From: Phoronis australis
Lineage: Eukaryota; Phoronida; Phoronidae
Assembly: GCA_002633005.1 (NCBI GenBank)
Contig: NMRA01000172.1
Coordinates: forward strand, 120,229-184,228
DNA: 64,000 nt
Direction: 5' to 3'
In this document: positions 11,197 to 26,100 of the stretch, one piece after another
Layout of the letters: every line of letters starts with the position of its first letter
Position numbering within the stretch: the stretch's first letter is position 1
Position numbers and translations under genes: made by a program
Notes under the pieces: generated by a model
Told to the model about the DNA's origin: nothing
Databases searched by the model: none
Seen by the model: the letters and a program-made list of their open reading frames with translations, nothing else

Positions 11197-14100
11197 TCAT
11201 CGATCTGCTTCTCCAGCACCCGCCCCATTGATCTTGTACGTCTCCTCCTCTTCAGATTCAGTCTCCTCACTGTCACTTCGTATGTCTTTTTGAACCTTGC
11301 ACAAACACAATTATCAGACGCATTAGTTTCGTCAAGTGTTATCATAATTAAAGACTAAAGCCAATGTTTTCAGGTTAATTTCAAAATAATAATACAGATT
11401 ACGGGTTACCTTAGACATATTTCAATGTAATTAGTGTTCCTTTACCCTTATTAACAACACATGCAACACTACTGAGATGACTAGCAAGTTGGGCTCCATG
11501 AGTTCTGAGTTATATTCCACTGAGCAAATAAAATGACCAATTGAACTTGCATTGTGTCTAAAGGTCTGTAAGGTGTAATACCATCAATTTAAGACACCGT
11601 AAGGTGGGAGATTCTAACATTACCTGCAACACTGAACGCCTTGTTCACGTAGAACACAATGAACAATTCAGTACCAATTTTCAATCTTCCACAATAGACC
11701 TTTCTAAGTTTAAGTTTGACCATCAAAATATGTATGTAACTTGAAAACAACACTTCTCAGCATTTTTGGAGTTTCAGTTGACAGATGATCACATTCAGCG
11801 CCCCCTTCCGACATTCACTACGCCAAGCACTGGTCATTTTAACCACAGCCAATTAAGGAAGTAACTGGGAATTCTGGGTTGAGGGAGAGACATTTTGTAA
11901 GTTTAATATTACACTTTTACTAAAGATGTCTGAATTTTTAAGAGCAGCTAACAACTAGCCATAAGAACTGTTCGCACAAATGAACTGTTGGACACGTTTG
12001 TCTTTTAAACTGCTTTACAGAGCTCATTAGCTGTCAAGTGATCTGTCACGAATTTAAAACAATCACTCAGTCAGCAAAGTTTGGTTCACTTGTACTGGTA
12101 CTAGTCATAAAGCAAGACTTTGTACACATATACCTTAGCAAAGTCATATGTGTGCGTTTGAAACCAGAACTGAGAGCACTTAAGTGAGAACAAAACTGAA
12201 ACTACAACCAGTACAAACTGTCTCTCACGTCACGCCAGATCCACCAATCGCATGCAGGAATTGTTGTTATACTCATCCACCAGGGGTCAGACATGCATTA
12301 GCTGCCATAGTGACGCCTTGTGTGAGACTTTGTACAGATGCTGCCTAAGAATAAGGACTAGCTGCGCTCTAGGCATGCATGCTGGGAGACTGTTCTATGC
12401 GAAAACAGTGAGCGCAGCAGAGATTCATAAAGAAACATTGAACAATATAGGCTTGATGAGGACACAACCACATTGTCTAGAGGTAACTTGTCAAGCCCCG
12501 GTAAAGAATGAGTCGAAGTGTCAATTACAAATCAACAACCACTAAGCAACAAGCCATGGTCTTCACTAAGGGAAAACATGTCGCGGCAATCCTATTATCT
12601 GTTCTATGTCAGGCAGCAGAGTCATTTGTGCGCGGTTTAAAAAAAACTGCAAAATGCAGTGAAAGCTCAATACATGTCAGTTTGGTAAAGCCAGCTGCAA
12701 TACCTTGTCAGCCACTTATAATGCAAACAGTGAAAAGCAAGCAACGTATGAATTCAAAAAGATGAATCCAATGTCAACGTGTCAACCTAATAAGACGAGA
12801 GCACCCTGTTAAACGCAGTCTTGACTTAACAGGCAGAGGTATGAGACTAGTCACGCGTTGAGTGCACGTAGTACAGAGAGCAGACTATGGGTCAGACATG
12901 GCGGGATATGGCTTCTCAGAACAGTAAATAATACCTTGTGAACCACGGCAAGATAGGCGATTCGTAATATCATATAGTACCACATTACATGCAGTACTTG
13001 AAGCAGGCCGAGGAGAATTTGGTAGCCGAACAGGGAGCTGTACGGGCCCAAAATGGCCTCGCTCTCGACCCAGACGCTATACTGCACCCTGCGAATTAAA
13101 GAAGGCACAAATACACTCAGTCACCAGGACATGGCCCTGTCGACAGGACATGACCCAGTCGGCAGGACATGACCCTGTTGACAGGACATGACTTGACAAA
13201 ACACACCAAAGTATGGTTCTGGCTTAAAAAACGAAAAGGACATTTTATCAAGTCATGCGAAAGTTAATTTCAAAAGATTCAGCAATTTAGAACTCGAGTG
13301 GGAATTAATTTGGTCTCGCAGAAATGCAATCATTTACAGGGGGAGACAACACGGTGTGTTGGTGACGTGTTTGGGGGCCATGATTAAAATATTCTCACAT
13401 AAAACTATGAAACAAAAGCAGTAATAGTCAAAAGGGTTCTTCAGGATGTGGCAAAAGATCAAATCTAAAAAAGCAAAACCTGAATTACAGGCTACAACCA
13501 TACAGAACAAGGACTGTATCATTCTTAACTGACACCAAAAGAGGGCACTCAAAGATGTCTTGAATGCTTTCTGCTAACGATCAATCTGAAACACGAAAAA
13601 TATTTTGATCATCAATGTTCATCTCACAGAAGACATATATAACTAAAACTAGAGAGAAGTACGCATTCTACGGAGTGAGTCAAACATGCAGACAGCGCTC
13701 TAGAAGCATGCAAGCATATCCAAGAGCTCATGAACCCTTGACAGGTGAACCACATGCAAAGAAGTTACACTGAAGCAAAGCATGCTGGGACACTTCATCA
13801 GTAAGCTAACTATTGAAGGTAAGCACAAACACACACCCAAACACATACTAACAGAGAGAGAGTGTCATGTGACTAAAGTCATCTGACCAAGAGAGATTCA
13901 CTACATTGTGGGGTTAGCTAGAAGTGAGAGATGTTATTTTCAAGTTATTAGTTAAAATGGTTGGCACAACAAAAGTTGAAATGTGTTTGTGCATCGTGGC
14001 AAATACCGGTACCTCATACGGTAATAGTTGCTGCCGGCAGCATCTCATCACAGAGGAGAGCTGTGCGTAAAACAACATAGGACAACAAACACTGAAGATT

Positions 14101-17100
14101 ATAAACACATGAGACACCGGAGGATTCAATCATCATTTAAAGTGCTCTGCTACTATCAAGACATTAGTTAAGTTTCGGATGTTTATGATTTCTAAGGAAA
14201 CACAGTGCTCAACTCAATATCGTTTCCAGAATTATCTACAATTAATCCGATTATGATGCCCAATTCTCAGCGGGTGCGAGACTCCTTCTCATTTTACTAT
14301 TGAGGAAAGGAACTGCATAGAAGTACAGGTAGTATATACCTTGCCATCGCAAATAGCTTTTATGCATATGCGCATAATGAGGACGAACCATACAGTATGT
14401 AGGATGAGCAACAATATCAACAGAGAGTTGTATAGATAGTACACGTTGCAGAAGGCCACTATAATATGAGCTTCGTTCAGTGAACTGGCTATTACTCTGA
14501 AAAACGAAACAACAACATTAGTGTATGGCCGCGTTAAGTCTTACCGCGGCGGCAGTAGTTGTGCAGGATAATAGGTGGCACAAGGGTCTGAGAGAGAGCT
14601 CTCGAGTGGCCAGTTTCACAAGAGAAGCCATCGTTAAGATTTCATGCACGCATTTTATTAGCAGATGGAATTACTATGGACTATATTCACACAGAAAAGA
14701 CGTTGAATCTTTGCGAAAAAGCAAAAAACAACCACAGCACACAACTTTGAATCTGAGGAAGAGGACAATTAAGTTTTACTATTGCTTTTGTCAGACATCT
14801 GAACATACCAAATTATTCGCTTACAAGTCTCGCATGCAGCAAATTGGAATGTTCAGTAAAAATAATCACAGACTAATTAGCAAAGGAGATGAAAAACGAT
14901 ATCAGCTCGAAACGGCCTTACTAAACTAGCAATCTACGACACAAACACATTCAAACATGCTGCTTATGTGATAAATGGCAGGGTATTGTAGAGTAACTAT
15001 CACTGACTCATTGCGTAGATGAAGAAATACTTTCAACCACAACTTCTTCAGCAGCGTTGCCATGGATATATTACCATTAAATTAGTTGTGAGGTAAGCAA
15101 ACAGAAAACAGCATTAAACTATCAAAGTAAAAAAGAGAGGCTTGCAATTCTCATTAGACAATGTTTCACAAAAATGATAATTGTACAGTTCAACTTAATA
15201 CACAGTGTAGCTTATATTTGTTTACCTGTGAGCTGAGGATGGTTGAGTTGCAACAAAAATGCATACACACTGTACTAAAAAATTGTGATGGCAAAATGCT
15301 CTAATGACCAAGAACGATCACCATGCAACTATTTAGAGCAGAGACCTCTTTTGGCTTAACTGGAGGTATCTAAGTCTAACATTAGGATACCGCAAGAACA
15401 CTGTCACTGCAGAATTATATAGGAACCAGGAATAAAGTAAGCTTTCACAAGTGTGGACGAAGATGTAAAGTTACTGCCTTCAGCAAATTTGTCCTGACAT
15501 CAATGAAAACCAAGGAACAAAAAGGAACTGCACGTAACAAAACAGTGCTGACAAGAGAGATAATTAGATTGGTTTGGATAGACAAAATTTAAACATAATA
15601 CACTTGACTTAACATGACAGATGAAATAGGCTGCTTTAGCAGTGCTGTGGTCAATAACAACATCCATGCTGTATATCAGTCATTATCAGCCAAGACCAGG
15701 GTTAAAGTAAGCAGTCACGGTAGACATACAGATGCTATTACCCTGTTGGCAAATCAATATCATACAGGAAATGCTATGAACAGCACAGAAACCAATGGAG
15801 GCAAGTTTCTAGCTAGACTGTGTTGAACCAGAGGCATGGATAATATAAAGATGTCAGTTAACTGAGATCAAATTCTGATCTAAAGGAAGATTTTGACCGA
15901 CGACAAGCAACTGTTAAAAGGCTATCTGCAACTGAGCGTGGACAACAGAGTCCATACTATGTATAGCCAGTCACAGGTCTGGTGCACAGAGTCCATACCA
16001 TGTATAGACAGTCACAGGCCTGGTGCACAGAGTCCATACCATGTATAGCCAGTCACAGGCCTGGTGCACAGAGTCCATACCATGTATAGACAGTCACAGG
16101 CCTGGTGCACAGAGTCCATACCATGTATAGCCAGTCTCAGGCCAGATGCACAGAATCCATACCATGTATATCCAGTCACATGCCTGGTGCACAGAGTCTA
16201 TACCATGTATAACCAGTCTCAGGCCAGGTGCACAGAGTCCATACCCTGTATAGCCAGTCTCAGGCCAGGTGCACAGAATTTAGAGTGAAACAGCATGCCA
16301 AATAGTTGGCAAACTATCAAGTGAAACAAACGGTTAGTCTTACATAGTGATGTCATTGAGAGAATCTAGTGCAAGGACATAAAAAGGTGGACATTTACGA
16401 GAAGCAACAGGGGATTCAAGCTTAATAAATTCAGGTCAAGGAACAAGTTGATAAAAACATCAAAAAAGCAGATAAAGTCAACTACATGTAGTTTCATCGA
16501 CGCCAACGGAGAATGTGTTGAAAAAATTTAAAAAAAAACAAAAAAATTCCAACAGCCTTTTAATGAGAACAGCTAATGCTGACAATGGCAGGATACCCTT
16601 CAGACACGTTTGTCAGTCTAACTACTTGCACACAACAAATGAAGGATTGTCTTACTATTTCATCTGGTATCAACGGCAAACGGCACAGAAGACTGTTAGT
16701 CAGTGTCCTGGGCCCTGGGTCTGATCTTTTAACTCGAAATCGGACTCAAAATTATCTTTGTACCCTGCTTTTGTGTGAAGTCGAAATAAGTGTCTATTAG
16801 TCTGTGCTCGAGTATACCATGGTTTATGCATACGAGTTTCTAGTCCAAGTTTGTACTTGATGACCCCTCCATTTGTGCTACAGACCCCTCTAGTACAAAC
16901 TCAAGATTTCAAGTAAAAACATGAAGTTTATAGTTCAGACTCGAAATTTTAGCTTTTATCCCGGGGTTATCCTGTGCAAACTAGGATTAGAAATTTATTC
17001 ACATGAGCCATTCTGTACTCAAGCATAGAATATTAAACATGTATCTCGACTTCGCATACAAGTAGTATCAAAAACATCAAAAATAAGCTCAAATTCAAGT

Positions 17101-20100
17101 AAAAAGTGAAAAGATTAGACACAGTGCTCAGGAACTCAACACCTTGAGCACAAAATATTTGCTCAACAGTGCAGCAAGCAGCTAACCAAGAAAAACCTCA
17201 AAAGGGGACAAAAATGGTATGCACGTTTCATGCGGCTGTTACTGAAGATTAGATTGGCGAGGAGGGCACATTCTGATGTACAGTGTAGCACTGCACCAAG
17301 CAATCAGAAATGAGTCGCAATGACAACCATGTGAGAATATTTTAACAGGGCAAAACCAAAACACTTCCTCAGGGAGTGGAGGTTTTAGATAGAATGGGAG
17401 ACTACAGGTGGTGTATGGTAACATATTAATACATAAGTTTAAAACAGATACAACTGACCTTTAGTATTCAAATCAAAAGAACGCAACACTTGAACTTTAA
17501 TTCTGAATACAATTGAAGTGACTTAAATAAAGAGCCCAAATTAAACATTAAAATCAGAATTGAATAAGTTTTGTAACTATTTGACAACCACGGGCTATTT
17601 CATAAAACACTAGACATCAAGTTTGGGAAGTCACAGTTTTTAATTTGCGCTTTGTGACAGACTGATTCGGACAACTTTGGCCAAACCTACACTGCCATCC
17701 ACAGCTGACTGAGGAGCGAGAGCTGAAATCAACGCTACTTACTTGTAGGGGAAGACAACAAGGCGGGTAACGAACCATAGGATGACAAAGACGCCGAAGA
17801 AGAAGTCACATAGTCTCTGCTTCCTAATGTACTTGCAGATTTTGGCAGCCTGCAGACAGAGAGAGCATGATGGTGAACAACGGTGTAGTATACACGGTAA
17901 CAGTGATATCCACGGTAACAGTTGTGAAGGTCTTACTGAATTGTTCATTCCCTCAATTTTTTTATAGTTCTTAGCAGACTTTGTTAAAAAGCGGTATAAG
18001 ACAGAGTATGTGTATAAACCGGTTGTCTTAAAAGTATAATAACAAACAAAATTGGAAGACAATTTGAAGAATGCATGCCTGGGATCCATGTTTGCCTAAA
18101 GAGAGGAAGATTGTCCCGTGTAAACATTTTAATGCAGTCGTGTATTTTGCAAGCACGGACATCATAAATTATTAATTCATGTTGCTTTAACATAATATAT
18201 CTGGGGCATCAGAACATGATGTTAAATTGAACATTTCAAATAGGGATGTCAATGTAGTAACTATGCATTATCATAACAATCAAAGTAACAAAACAATGAA
18301 TGCTAATGCAATACTTTGTACTCTGAAAATCAATGATGAATGAATTCACAGAATAATAAATAAATTCAAAGCTATCGACCCAGCAAACCCAATCTTATTT
18401 TAGTGAGTGCTAAAATTGTCCAAGTATGCAAACATTCTTATAGTGTTTTCTTTTTGTAAATTGTAGACATTTTGCTTTTTGAAAAGAAATAATACACGTG
18501 TGTACACAACTATGCAATCCCACCACATGTTCATGTTAAATTTTTCCAAATCACAATTTTCGTGACTGCTAATAACATCAAACTGTAGGCCAAGGTCAAG
18601 GTCAGCACACTGGTATAGTGAACAGCCAATATCATTTTTTTCAAAACTGTAACTACATGTACAGTACATGTTCATGTATCAGTTTTAAAGCGATGTAACA
18701 TATGATAGAGCGATGCTCGAGTTTAGCAACGGCTGACATAATTACAATGAACATCTGTTGTCTACATTTTTCATATGGTGCGTCTTTTTAAGATATCACG
18801 TTTGTTTAGAATTCACCAGCTCCAACTATAGGAATAGAGCTTTTCCACTTGATTAAAATTGCCTGTCATGACAGGTGGACACAATTACAATAAATTCCAC
18901 TTAAAATCAACCATCATAGCGTTTGCACTCTGCCGTCATGATGCGAAATAATGGGTCATTTTGTTAGGTTGTTTTTTTGCCTTGCATTATATTGGGATTA
19001 TGATTAGCTATTTCATACCTGCATCCAGTAGTCGACAATGTCGTGAATGACAATGACCAGTGTGCCAATCCTGACAAAGTTGTTGACCCACGAGAAACAC
19101 ATGAGTAGAATGGTGCAGATGTGGTGGACAAACATCTCCCAGAAGTCCTGCAAGACAAGGCAGTACAGTGCACAGTGACTCCAGGTTAAAACTAAAGTGC
19201 TTGTGAACAAACACCTCTCTCAGACATCTTGCAAGACAAGACAGTACAGCACATGCCGACTTATAACTTGGGACTTAAATTATCCACCATATTCATATCT
19301 CTGCAATCGGGAAAACTTGTTTGTCTTCCCAGTGAGTGGAAAACCTGCAATTCTACTAGCACTCGGCACGAAATGTTGCATAAATGCGAAATTTCCTGCA
19401 TTGGAAAGTTTCTCAACGAAAATGAAAAACAAAATTCTACTTGACCATAACACCACGGCCATCCAAGAGAAATGAATAACAAGGCCACTGTAGTAGGTTG
19501 TAAATGAGTCGTGAGCACAAAATTCCACCCAGAGAATTGGAAAAAAAACAAGAGCAACGCATAGCATTAAAATGCGCCCACGACTGCACTGCAAAGAGTA
19601 CGCTTCTAAGGGAGTTTATTGGTATCATGCAATGTAATTAGATTATTTTGTCCAACGAGAATCAACAGTAGGGAGTACATAAAAGCCAATACACCTAACT
19701 CTCTCTCTCTCTTATTCCATCAAAAAACTGTCAAAGCCATTTTAAAAATAATTAACAAACAAGAAAATTCTAAAATGTGCAACAGGAGCAGACACCGTCG
19801 ACCAATTTGTCAGATGATCAACTGGTGTTGGCACATGCCAGTCATAAACATTTGTAATAAGCTTTATCAAAATCTGTCCACCCATTTTGACAAAAATCAG
19901 TGGACAAGCAATATTTTGTCAAAAACTAAAACAGCTAAAAAGACTTGTCATCGAATTCCTCCCAAAATCACCTGGCACTTGCACACTCCAATAATTTATC
20001 TCTACATCAAGTTCCATGAAAATATGGCATCAAATGCCATTTTTACAAAACCGACTGACAGTACGAATACACGAGACCACTAAATTTTTGTGGGTCTATA

Positions 20101-23100
20101 TAAAATGATGATCCTCAACAACTTAGAATACATAAAATGGCGTGGCAAAGGAAAAAACAAAATTCAAGTATAGACAAATTTTCCAACCCTGGCTTACCTT
20201 TCGTTTTACGTCCGAGAACTGCTTTATAAAAGCTGCCCAGTAAAATCCCAACTCAATCATGTAGTACCAATAGATGTCATTAGTAATAGGCTGCAAAAGA
20301 ATGTCAACAAAATCAAAACTATGCTGGAGAAGAGCTCGATGATACACAATAACAACAATTTGAACCCAATACAACCAATGCCTTTCTTGCATGTAATCAT
20401 ACACTACCACATGAAGTACTACTAGACGTCCATTTTGTAAGGGGGTGCAGTGATACAACCACTTCATATCCAAAACTGTAAGCAGACGGGCATTATCATT
20501 CATCCATACTATTTCTGACTGTAAGCATGAGATCATGTCAGACATGGTGCGACTAGCCAAGATTTACGACTCTGTAGTTTTCTAACCGTGCGACAACAGT
20601 ACCTGCGCTGGGTATCCTATCCAACAGAATTTTGTTGCTTGGAACCATGGTTTCTGAAAGACATAACAAGCTTTTTAAAACTGAGAATCTGTCAAAACAG
20701 CAAATGTCAGTAAATCAATAAGATAATCAAAAAGATCATTGATAAGATTATCAATAAGCCCATCAACACGAAGCACAAGATTGCATTAAGGTTGTGTAAG
20801 GCTATAGAAAAACTGAAAAGTTTGGCTGACTTCATCAGATCATTATATCTCAATAATGGCTCATAGGATTCGCATGAAACTTTAAGATACAAGGCTAAAT
20901 ATACTGTTCTCCATACCCTATTAGGAATTGTTTTTTAATTGCTCGACGTTCGCACGAGGGACTATAAAAAATATAACTGCCTTGACACATATCATTGGTG
21001 CACAAACACCCATCCCAATTAGCAATATCCCTCTAATGATTTAGACTCTATAGTTAAGATTTTAATTTTCACAAGGTTATCCGTTCCAGCAAACATGGTC
21101 AATACTTTTCAAAAATATTGTCCAAATTTCAAGGCCGCCACAGGGCCACATAGACTACACTGTGGTCCTCGTAGTGCTTGGCGAGCAACTAACCGGAAAA
21201 ATGGAACCACTCAGTCGTATTTAGGTTTTATGATTCTGGCCACTCTCCAGACATATGCCTGTAGTTCCATACTAGTAAGACTCTCCATGATCAATGAATG
21301 GATTAAATATGTTTTAAGGTTCCTACAAACCCATGAAAAAGAAATCTTGGTCATAGTGTTGTATCCATTTGTTAAACATATATATCATTTGTGAACTTTG
21401 TCTTCAGCTGAGCTTCATGCTAACCACAGAGTAAGCAGACGTGCATTACTTACGCAAGTCGCTTTATAAATATTCTGCAAAACTTGAACTTAATTGAAAG
21501 AAATAAAGTTAAAATTTGGGGCCAAAGCATTCAACAAATGTTTGGACATTCAATCAAAACACAGCTGTATCCTTCAGTTGTCAGAGTGACCACGACCCGC
21601 GCGGCACGTCTCTGTCTGCGAGTTATGACTGGCGGATGACTTATATCTTAATTGGTCGCATCGCCACCACCCTGATTAGCTTCCTAAAGTACACCATTCG
21701 CCCACAAAAGCTGTTGCTGCTGCTGCTACCCTTAAAACATGCATCAGCTTAACTTTGTGAATACAGAAAACATATGAGTGTGTTGCAGGTGCAGTGCTGT
21801 TGTGCCAAACAAATTAAAAATGAATTAGAAATTAACAAACAAACAAAGTTACTTACATCCCAAAGTACATAAAATCCAAATATATTGGCAAGAAGGTAAA
21901 ATGTGAAGACCCAACTGAAACATAGAGACAAAAGTCATAAATAACACAGTAAGTACACATTCAAGACCAAACCATAAATAACATTGTGGGTACACACTCA
22001 AGACCAAACCGGCTTCTTACAAATTCATTATTAAAATTTTCACAACTGACTAAACATGAGTAATTATTTTATTTGTCAACATCAGTTTCGCTTAATATAA
22101 GAACACACAAAATAAGTGTTGGAGCCCCACGTAATGCAGTCCTTAAAAAACAATGTCTTGATTCATATTTTAGGGTGGAACCCTGTTTCACTTTTAATAT
22201 GACATTTGTCCTAAAGCCTTCCTCATTGCCTATAAAAAGCCACCGGCTAAATACCATTCATTGACAGTTTCGCAACAAGATTCGTCAACTTGACCATTCC
22301 AGTGCAAAGATTGTGATTTTGGCTTCACCAACTGGGACTAAGATTTAACATCTCAAGGTATTTATTATGGTCAGTCAATGGCTTTCATTGACTGTCTCAT
22401 TGACAACATTGAAATCATCACCATTATGAACTTCAAATGTAAATTGTATAATCATTATCACCTTAGAAAATATGCCTGGTTTGTACAAGAAATAAGAATG
22501 AAAACAGAGAAAGTACTGCTCCATTTATAGTCCACAGTTTTAACTGGCAGTTTGAAACAAAATAGGAAAGATAGTTTGAATTTAAGAGCAAAAAGGTAAG
22601 GAGGCTCCCACATCTTAACGATTGAAAAAAAGAGGTTGCTCGCCTAGGCTTTTCCAAAAGGTGCGTGCAAAAAATGGAGGAGTAGTGAGATGTGTCTGTC
22701 TAGTATACACCAAGAGTTTGATAGGGTGCTGAAGACAACCGTGCTCCTGTTGAGGTATGTCCCAGTAACTAAACTGAACAGTTTTACATCAAACAGATCC
22801 TGACAATATTGAACAGTCAGCTGTCAATCTCACTGCCACATTCTCTTCTAAGGAGCCACAGAAACGCTATTAAAAACTGTTTTAACAACACCAATATACG
22901 GCAAAATCTCACCAATTTCTGATAAAAATAATTGCCAATGTTGTCATTTTTTATTGTTCACAGTCCAATGGTGGCTATAGCATACAAGTCGACAGTGCAA
23001 ACTTATATTTGATGAAAAAAGGCAAAAACAGAATTTCATTAATCCACCATAATGCGTCCTAAATTGGTGAGATTTTACAGTTCACAGAAAAAGTGGGAAA

Positions 23101-26100
23101 CAACTGCAATGCGCTTCGTTACCAGGCTTCGCTGAACTTGGCGATCATCAGGGGCCGGTCCATATTTCTCCGCCTTCTGAACCATCTTTCCACTTGTCGA
23201 ATACTGAGATCAGACTGTTTGGACAAACCCTGAAAAGCCAATACTAAGACATGCATAAACCAGGTAGTGACCAGACCGCTTACAAGTAACCTTATTACGC
23301 CACCATCAGTATGGTAAGTCTCTAAATTTGGAACACCGAAATTTGAGTCGGGTTTTGAATTTTCTTGACTTGAAAGATTAGGACATGGGCGATTTCGGGG
23401 TTCAACATATTTCTCAAATATCGGACGTAGCATTTTGAATCAACGGAGACTAAGACTCGACAACTTACAAAATTGGAGAAAATAGCAGGCGACAGCATTT
23501 TTGTGCGCCACCTAGTGTAAACATTGGGGGTGAATGGGTCGTATGTTTTCGTTCTTCAATTTCAGACAGCCAGTATTGCCTCGTTCAAACGTTTGGTGCA
23601 AACTTCAACTTTGAGCAAAATAATCAACTTTCACTGTCCCAAATGAATCATAGCATAATTACACAAGTTCTAACGCCATCTTACAAAATTTCCAAATGTC
23701 CCAACTGGGAGAATGTTTACCGTACCACAAGACTACACCCTGAATAGTCTTGCTGCTGAGCTATCAACGAGTCAATTTAATCAACAACTTCAGGGCAAAA
23801 AATTCTCTGCAACCTAAATAACTTACAGAGTTCAATTTTTCTTGAACAAGCTCGACAGTTAGACACAAGCAGAGAAATATTACGCAGCAGCGTCCTCACT
23901 GGGGTTTTATTGACCCATCATGCTCTAATTTGGAGTCCACTGGCTACGGGGAAAACTTCAGAGAGGAGTAGACAGTGCCAAAAATGGATGCTACAACGGA
24001 ACTAACAAGTGTTTTGTCTAGTTATACCTAAGAGAATGTTTGCAATGAAAGCCATGTGTCAGTAGAACTAAACAACGTACAAATGTTTGCTCTAGAGAGT
24101 GGATAAATCTGGTGGAGAAAGTTTGTTCTATGAGCTTATCAGGCACTGTCAATGCACTTTGCTCAACTAGATAAATACTATAGCACACCTCCTTGTTGAA
24201 TTCAAAGGTCAACAGCTGAATTTAGTGAGGTCACCTTTAAACATTAGGATTCAAATGCTCTGCATGACTAAGCATTTATTTTTTTTTCTCCTGTCACAAG
24301 TTTGGCCCATCAGCAAGAAGTTTGAAAATCAATGTCAGCAACACGAACTATTTGCGATGTGTTATTCAAGTGTATGAAAACCTTCAACACTTGGCACCAG
24401 ATCAGTGAGACATTCCTAGTAGGCTCATTGAGTACATGGACTTGAAGCCAACAAGTATCAACGTGGATGAGGATAGATGTGGGAGTGATGGTGTAGTTTG
24501 CATACGGGTGATGCAATCATTGTGGGGATGGAATATACCCTCGCCTCATTATGAACCCCATTGTTGCTTGTAACATACATAAATTAGGACAATGCACGGC
24601 CATCCCTAGTTGATAACAATTACATACAGATTTGATAAAACTGACACATTTTAATGTCAGTAAACTGCTGGTTATCACAAACAGTTCATTGTGTAACAGA
24701 TTTTATTGTCAACTGCTGTCTCACCTGCATTGAGAAGTGACCCCAGACAATGATAGGCATATATCAGCCTTGTACACTGGATTGTGAAACTTGACACCCC
24801 AAAAGGACATTCAACATGGGTACTCAAATATAAGACACAGAATTACCACTGGAGACTGAACCACACTTAACTTCAGACCATATATGACACAATACTTAAA
24901 ATTTTAAAACATTGTGTCATCTTGTGATAACTATGATGACCCAAACATGAAAAGGCAATCACATCACTGTCCATTAGCTGCTGAAGGTTCAATTTACATA
25001 AATGCTGCTCTTGTACTGGAATTAAGCTGCTATGAAAAGGCCATAACTGAATTAACTCTCTCCAATAAATAATCGTAGAACTCACTTTCTAATCCCAGTG
25101 GAGGAATTTTATAATTCACTGTTTGGTCTATGAGTGCAGACCCCTATACTAGAATAGATCGAATAGTCAATTATGCAATTCTTTAAGCTCATCATCTCAA
25201 GTAGTTCCAAGAACTCCCAGTACATAATTCCTAACCTAATGTAATTATGGATGGATTTAATATATAAATTTAGCACATCAAAAGATTAGCTTAAAGTTTA
25301 TTTCTGAAAGTTACCAAAAACTTTGGTATGTCTTTTCAAAGTGTATCAGAGTATTACTGAGAAGTAAGTTGAACCTTTCACACCGGTTTTAGTAGTTAGC
25401 GGCCAGACATCGCAGTTTGATGTGTGGGTCCTCAAAGTTATCGCAACATGACCCTCCGAAAATGTTATGAGGCATAATTCTTTTTAATTCGTAGTATCAT
25501 ATATATGTATGGTCGGACAATACATGGAATGAAGAGGAAACAGTTTTGACATGGTGCAATGCAACAACATGTGCTGTTGACAGCGCCACTGTTGAGAACA
25601 CAAAACATCAAGGATCATTAAATTCACGAGCTTATTGTGAAGTACTTGCACTGTAAAATTTAATCCAGATCAACACCACCACGGGACCAAAATCTAGGAA
25701 TTTATAGACAGAACTGGTGTGAAGAGTTACTAAACTAGTCCAGTCATCCATCACTTCCAACTTGTCACGTTGTTTTTTCAAAGTTGTTGTGGGCGAGTAA
25801 AACTCGTAACGGCAAAATGCACACTCATTATCACGACAAGTTAACACAGGTCTTGGAGATCATTGTCTTGAAAAATAAAAACATGCAATTGGTTTTTCAT
25901 GCGTCTGCATCCCTGTGAACAGGCTTGCTTACTTCATTGACACACCAGTGAGTGCTAACTACAACCAACTAGAACCAACTAGGAGAGATCAGGCAACATT
26001 AAGTGTGAAGATGATATCTCACTCCAAGCACTAAGAGCACAACGTTGAGGTCTGGTTTACCTTTAGATCACTGTCGGTGGGTACCTTCTCATTCAAATAA

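Larger units (their letters stand above)
13089..17742 (-). other. Ceramide synthase intron 8
   Basis: A 4.65-kb intron. It contains a short 19-bp tandem repeat (13121-13200), a 41-bp minisatellite (15945-16280) and a degraded GGGCCC-ended TIR element (16710-17130). The longest open frame in it (14525-14929, + strand) has no recognisable domain. Confidence 0.6.

Noticed and set aside
14525-14929. A 134-codon + frame in ceramide synthase intron 8
   Set aside because: No domain, odd composition, no splice or promoter support; length is compatible with chance in AT-rich DNA.
19619-20083. A 154-codon + frame in a ceramide synthase intron
   Set aside because: Lys/Asn/Ile-rich translation of AT-rich intron, no family resemblance.
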